From positions 1 to 6,562 of the forward strand of contig DAIDBB010000070.1 in NCBI GenBank assembly GCA_027310325.1: DNA of 6,562 nt, read 5' to 3'. The notes under the pieces are model-generated. The model was given only the letters and a program-made list of their open reading frames with translations. It made no database searches and was not told the DNA's origin. Positions 6,121 to 6,562 of this stretch are shown here, piece after piece (positions within the stretch are counted from its first letter, which is position 1; every line of letters starts with the position of its first letter). The position numbers and the translations under genes were made by a program. The stretch comes from a bacterium (GTDB taxonomy: Bacteria > Desulfobacterota > GWC2-55-46).

Positions 6121-6562
6121 CTTGGTGTAGTTGAGCGTTCCGCCGGCGAGTATCGTCTCGACCTGCCTCGGCGAATACCCGTGCTTGAGCTTTATCTCCT
6201 TGCCCTTCGTAATGTCCTTAAGAACCAGTGAGCCGCCTGATGTAAGGCCGGACTTTAGGTTCCCGAGTTCCAGCTCGTCACCGTCGCTTATTGCTTCGTA
6301 GTCAGCAGGGTTTTCGAACGTGAGCGGAAGGATACCGAAGTTTACGAGGTTATCCTTGTGGATCCTTGCGAAACTCTTGGCTATGATGGCCTTTATGCCG
6401 AGATACATCGGGCAGAGCGCGGCATGCTCGCGGGAAGAGCCCTGTCCGTAGTTCTCTCCGCCCAGGACGAAACCGCCTCCCGCGGCCTTCGCCTTCTCGT
6501 GGAACTTGCTGTCGATGGCCGAAAATACCGACTCGGAGTACTTGGGGACGTTGCTCCTGTAC
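6106..6562 (-). CDS. acn: Aconitate hydratase, C-terminal (swivel domain) fragment
   Basis: The gene enters from the right edge on the minus strand. The first whole codon is at 6561, and 151 residues run to a TAA at 6108-6106. Aconitase isomerises citrate and isocitrate through cis-aconitate in the TCA cycle, using a [4Fe-4S] cluster whose cysteines lie outside the window. The visible part is the C-terminal swivel domain. It opens with YRSNVPKYSE, then has GGENYGQGSSREHAAL, whose SSR residues bind substrate carboxylates in known aconitases, followed by AKSFARIHKDNLVNFGILPLTF-type sequence. NFGILPLTF distinguishes it from LeuD, the isopropylmalate dehydratase small subunit. A swivel domain at the C-terminus fits AcnA/mitochondrial-type order, not AcnB. 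The RSNVP segment resembles the shorter (about 640-residue) bacterial aconitases, which is a weaker inference. It is convergent with bioD and overlaps it by 15 bp. Confidence 0.93.
   Translation of the reverse strand, partial: YRSNVPKYSESVFSAIDSKFHEKAKAAGGGFVLGGENYGQGSSREHAALCPMYLGIKAIIAKSFARIHKDNLVNFGILPLTFENPADYEAISDGDELELGNLKSGLTSGGSLVLKDITKGKEIKLKHGYSPRQVETILAGGTLNYTKSKGK

Overview
The window holds one complete biotin operon on the + strand, bioB-bioF-bioH-bioC-bioA-bioD (274 to 6120). It is flanked by the 3' end of a peptide deformylase gene (1-134, same strand) and the 3' end of an aconitase gene (6106-6562, opposite strand). All six biotin genes are intact and carry their family motifs. 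They are tightly packed: gaps of 1, 15 and 2 nt, overlaps of 11 and 4 bp. This points to a single polycistronic message.

Together the genes cover the whole BioC-BioH route. BioC methyl-esterifies malonyl-ACP so that the fatty acid elongation cycle can extend it. BioH removes the methyl group from pimeloyl-ACP methyl ester. BioF condenses the pimeloyl thioester with alanine, BioA transaminates the product to DAPA, BioD closes the ureido ring, and BioB inserts sulfur. No bioW or bioI is present, and none is needed by this route.

The only sizeable intergenic space is 135-273. It carries a perfect 10-bp inverted repeat, AATTGTCAAC-N15-GTTGACAATT, that resembles BirA (biotin repressor) operators. 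The right arm contains a consensus TTGACA -35 box, so repressor binding would mask the promoter. bioB starts at a GTG behind a strong Shine-Dalgarno sequence.

At the right end bioD and the aconitase gene converge and overlap by 15 bp. An 11-bp perfect hairpin followed by a T tract on the minus strand, the probable aconitase terminator, lies inside the last part of the bioD reading frame.

The most unusual protein feature is in BioB. The cysteine matching E. coli C97, a ligand of the sulfur-donating [2Fe-2S] cluster, appears to be serine, and there are extra cysteines elsewhere. This resembles the divergent BioB class of obligate anaerobes.

The organism is a bacterium (formylmethionine processing, ACP-dependent biotin synthesis, BirA-like operator). 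Moderate-to-high GC, frequent ATA and AGG codons and the anaerobe-like BioB would fit a Desulfobacterota, Nitrospirota or similar environmental lineage, but the sequence does not fix the taxon. There are no mobile elements, CRISPR arrays or RNA genes that I can support, and no wholly new system is evident.
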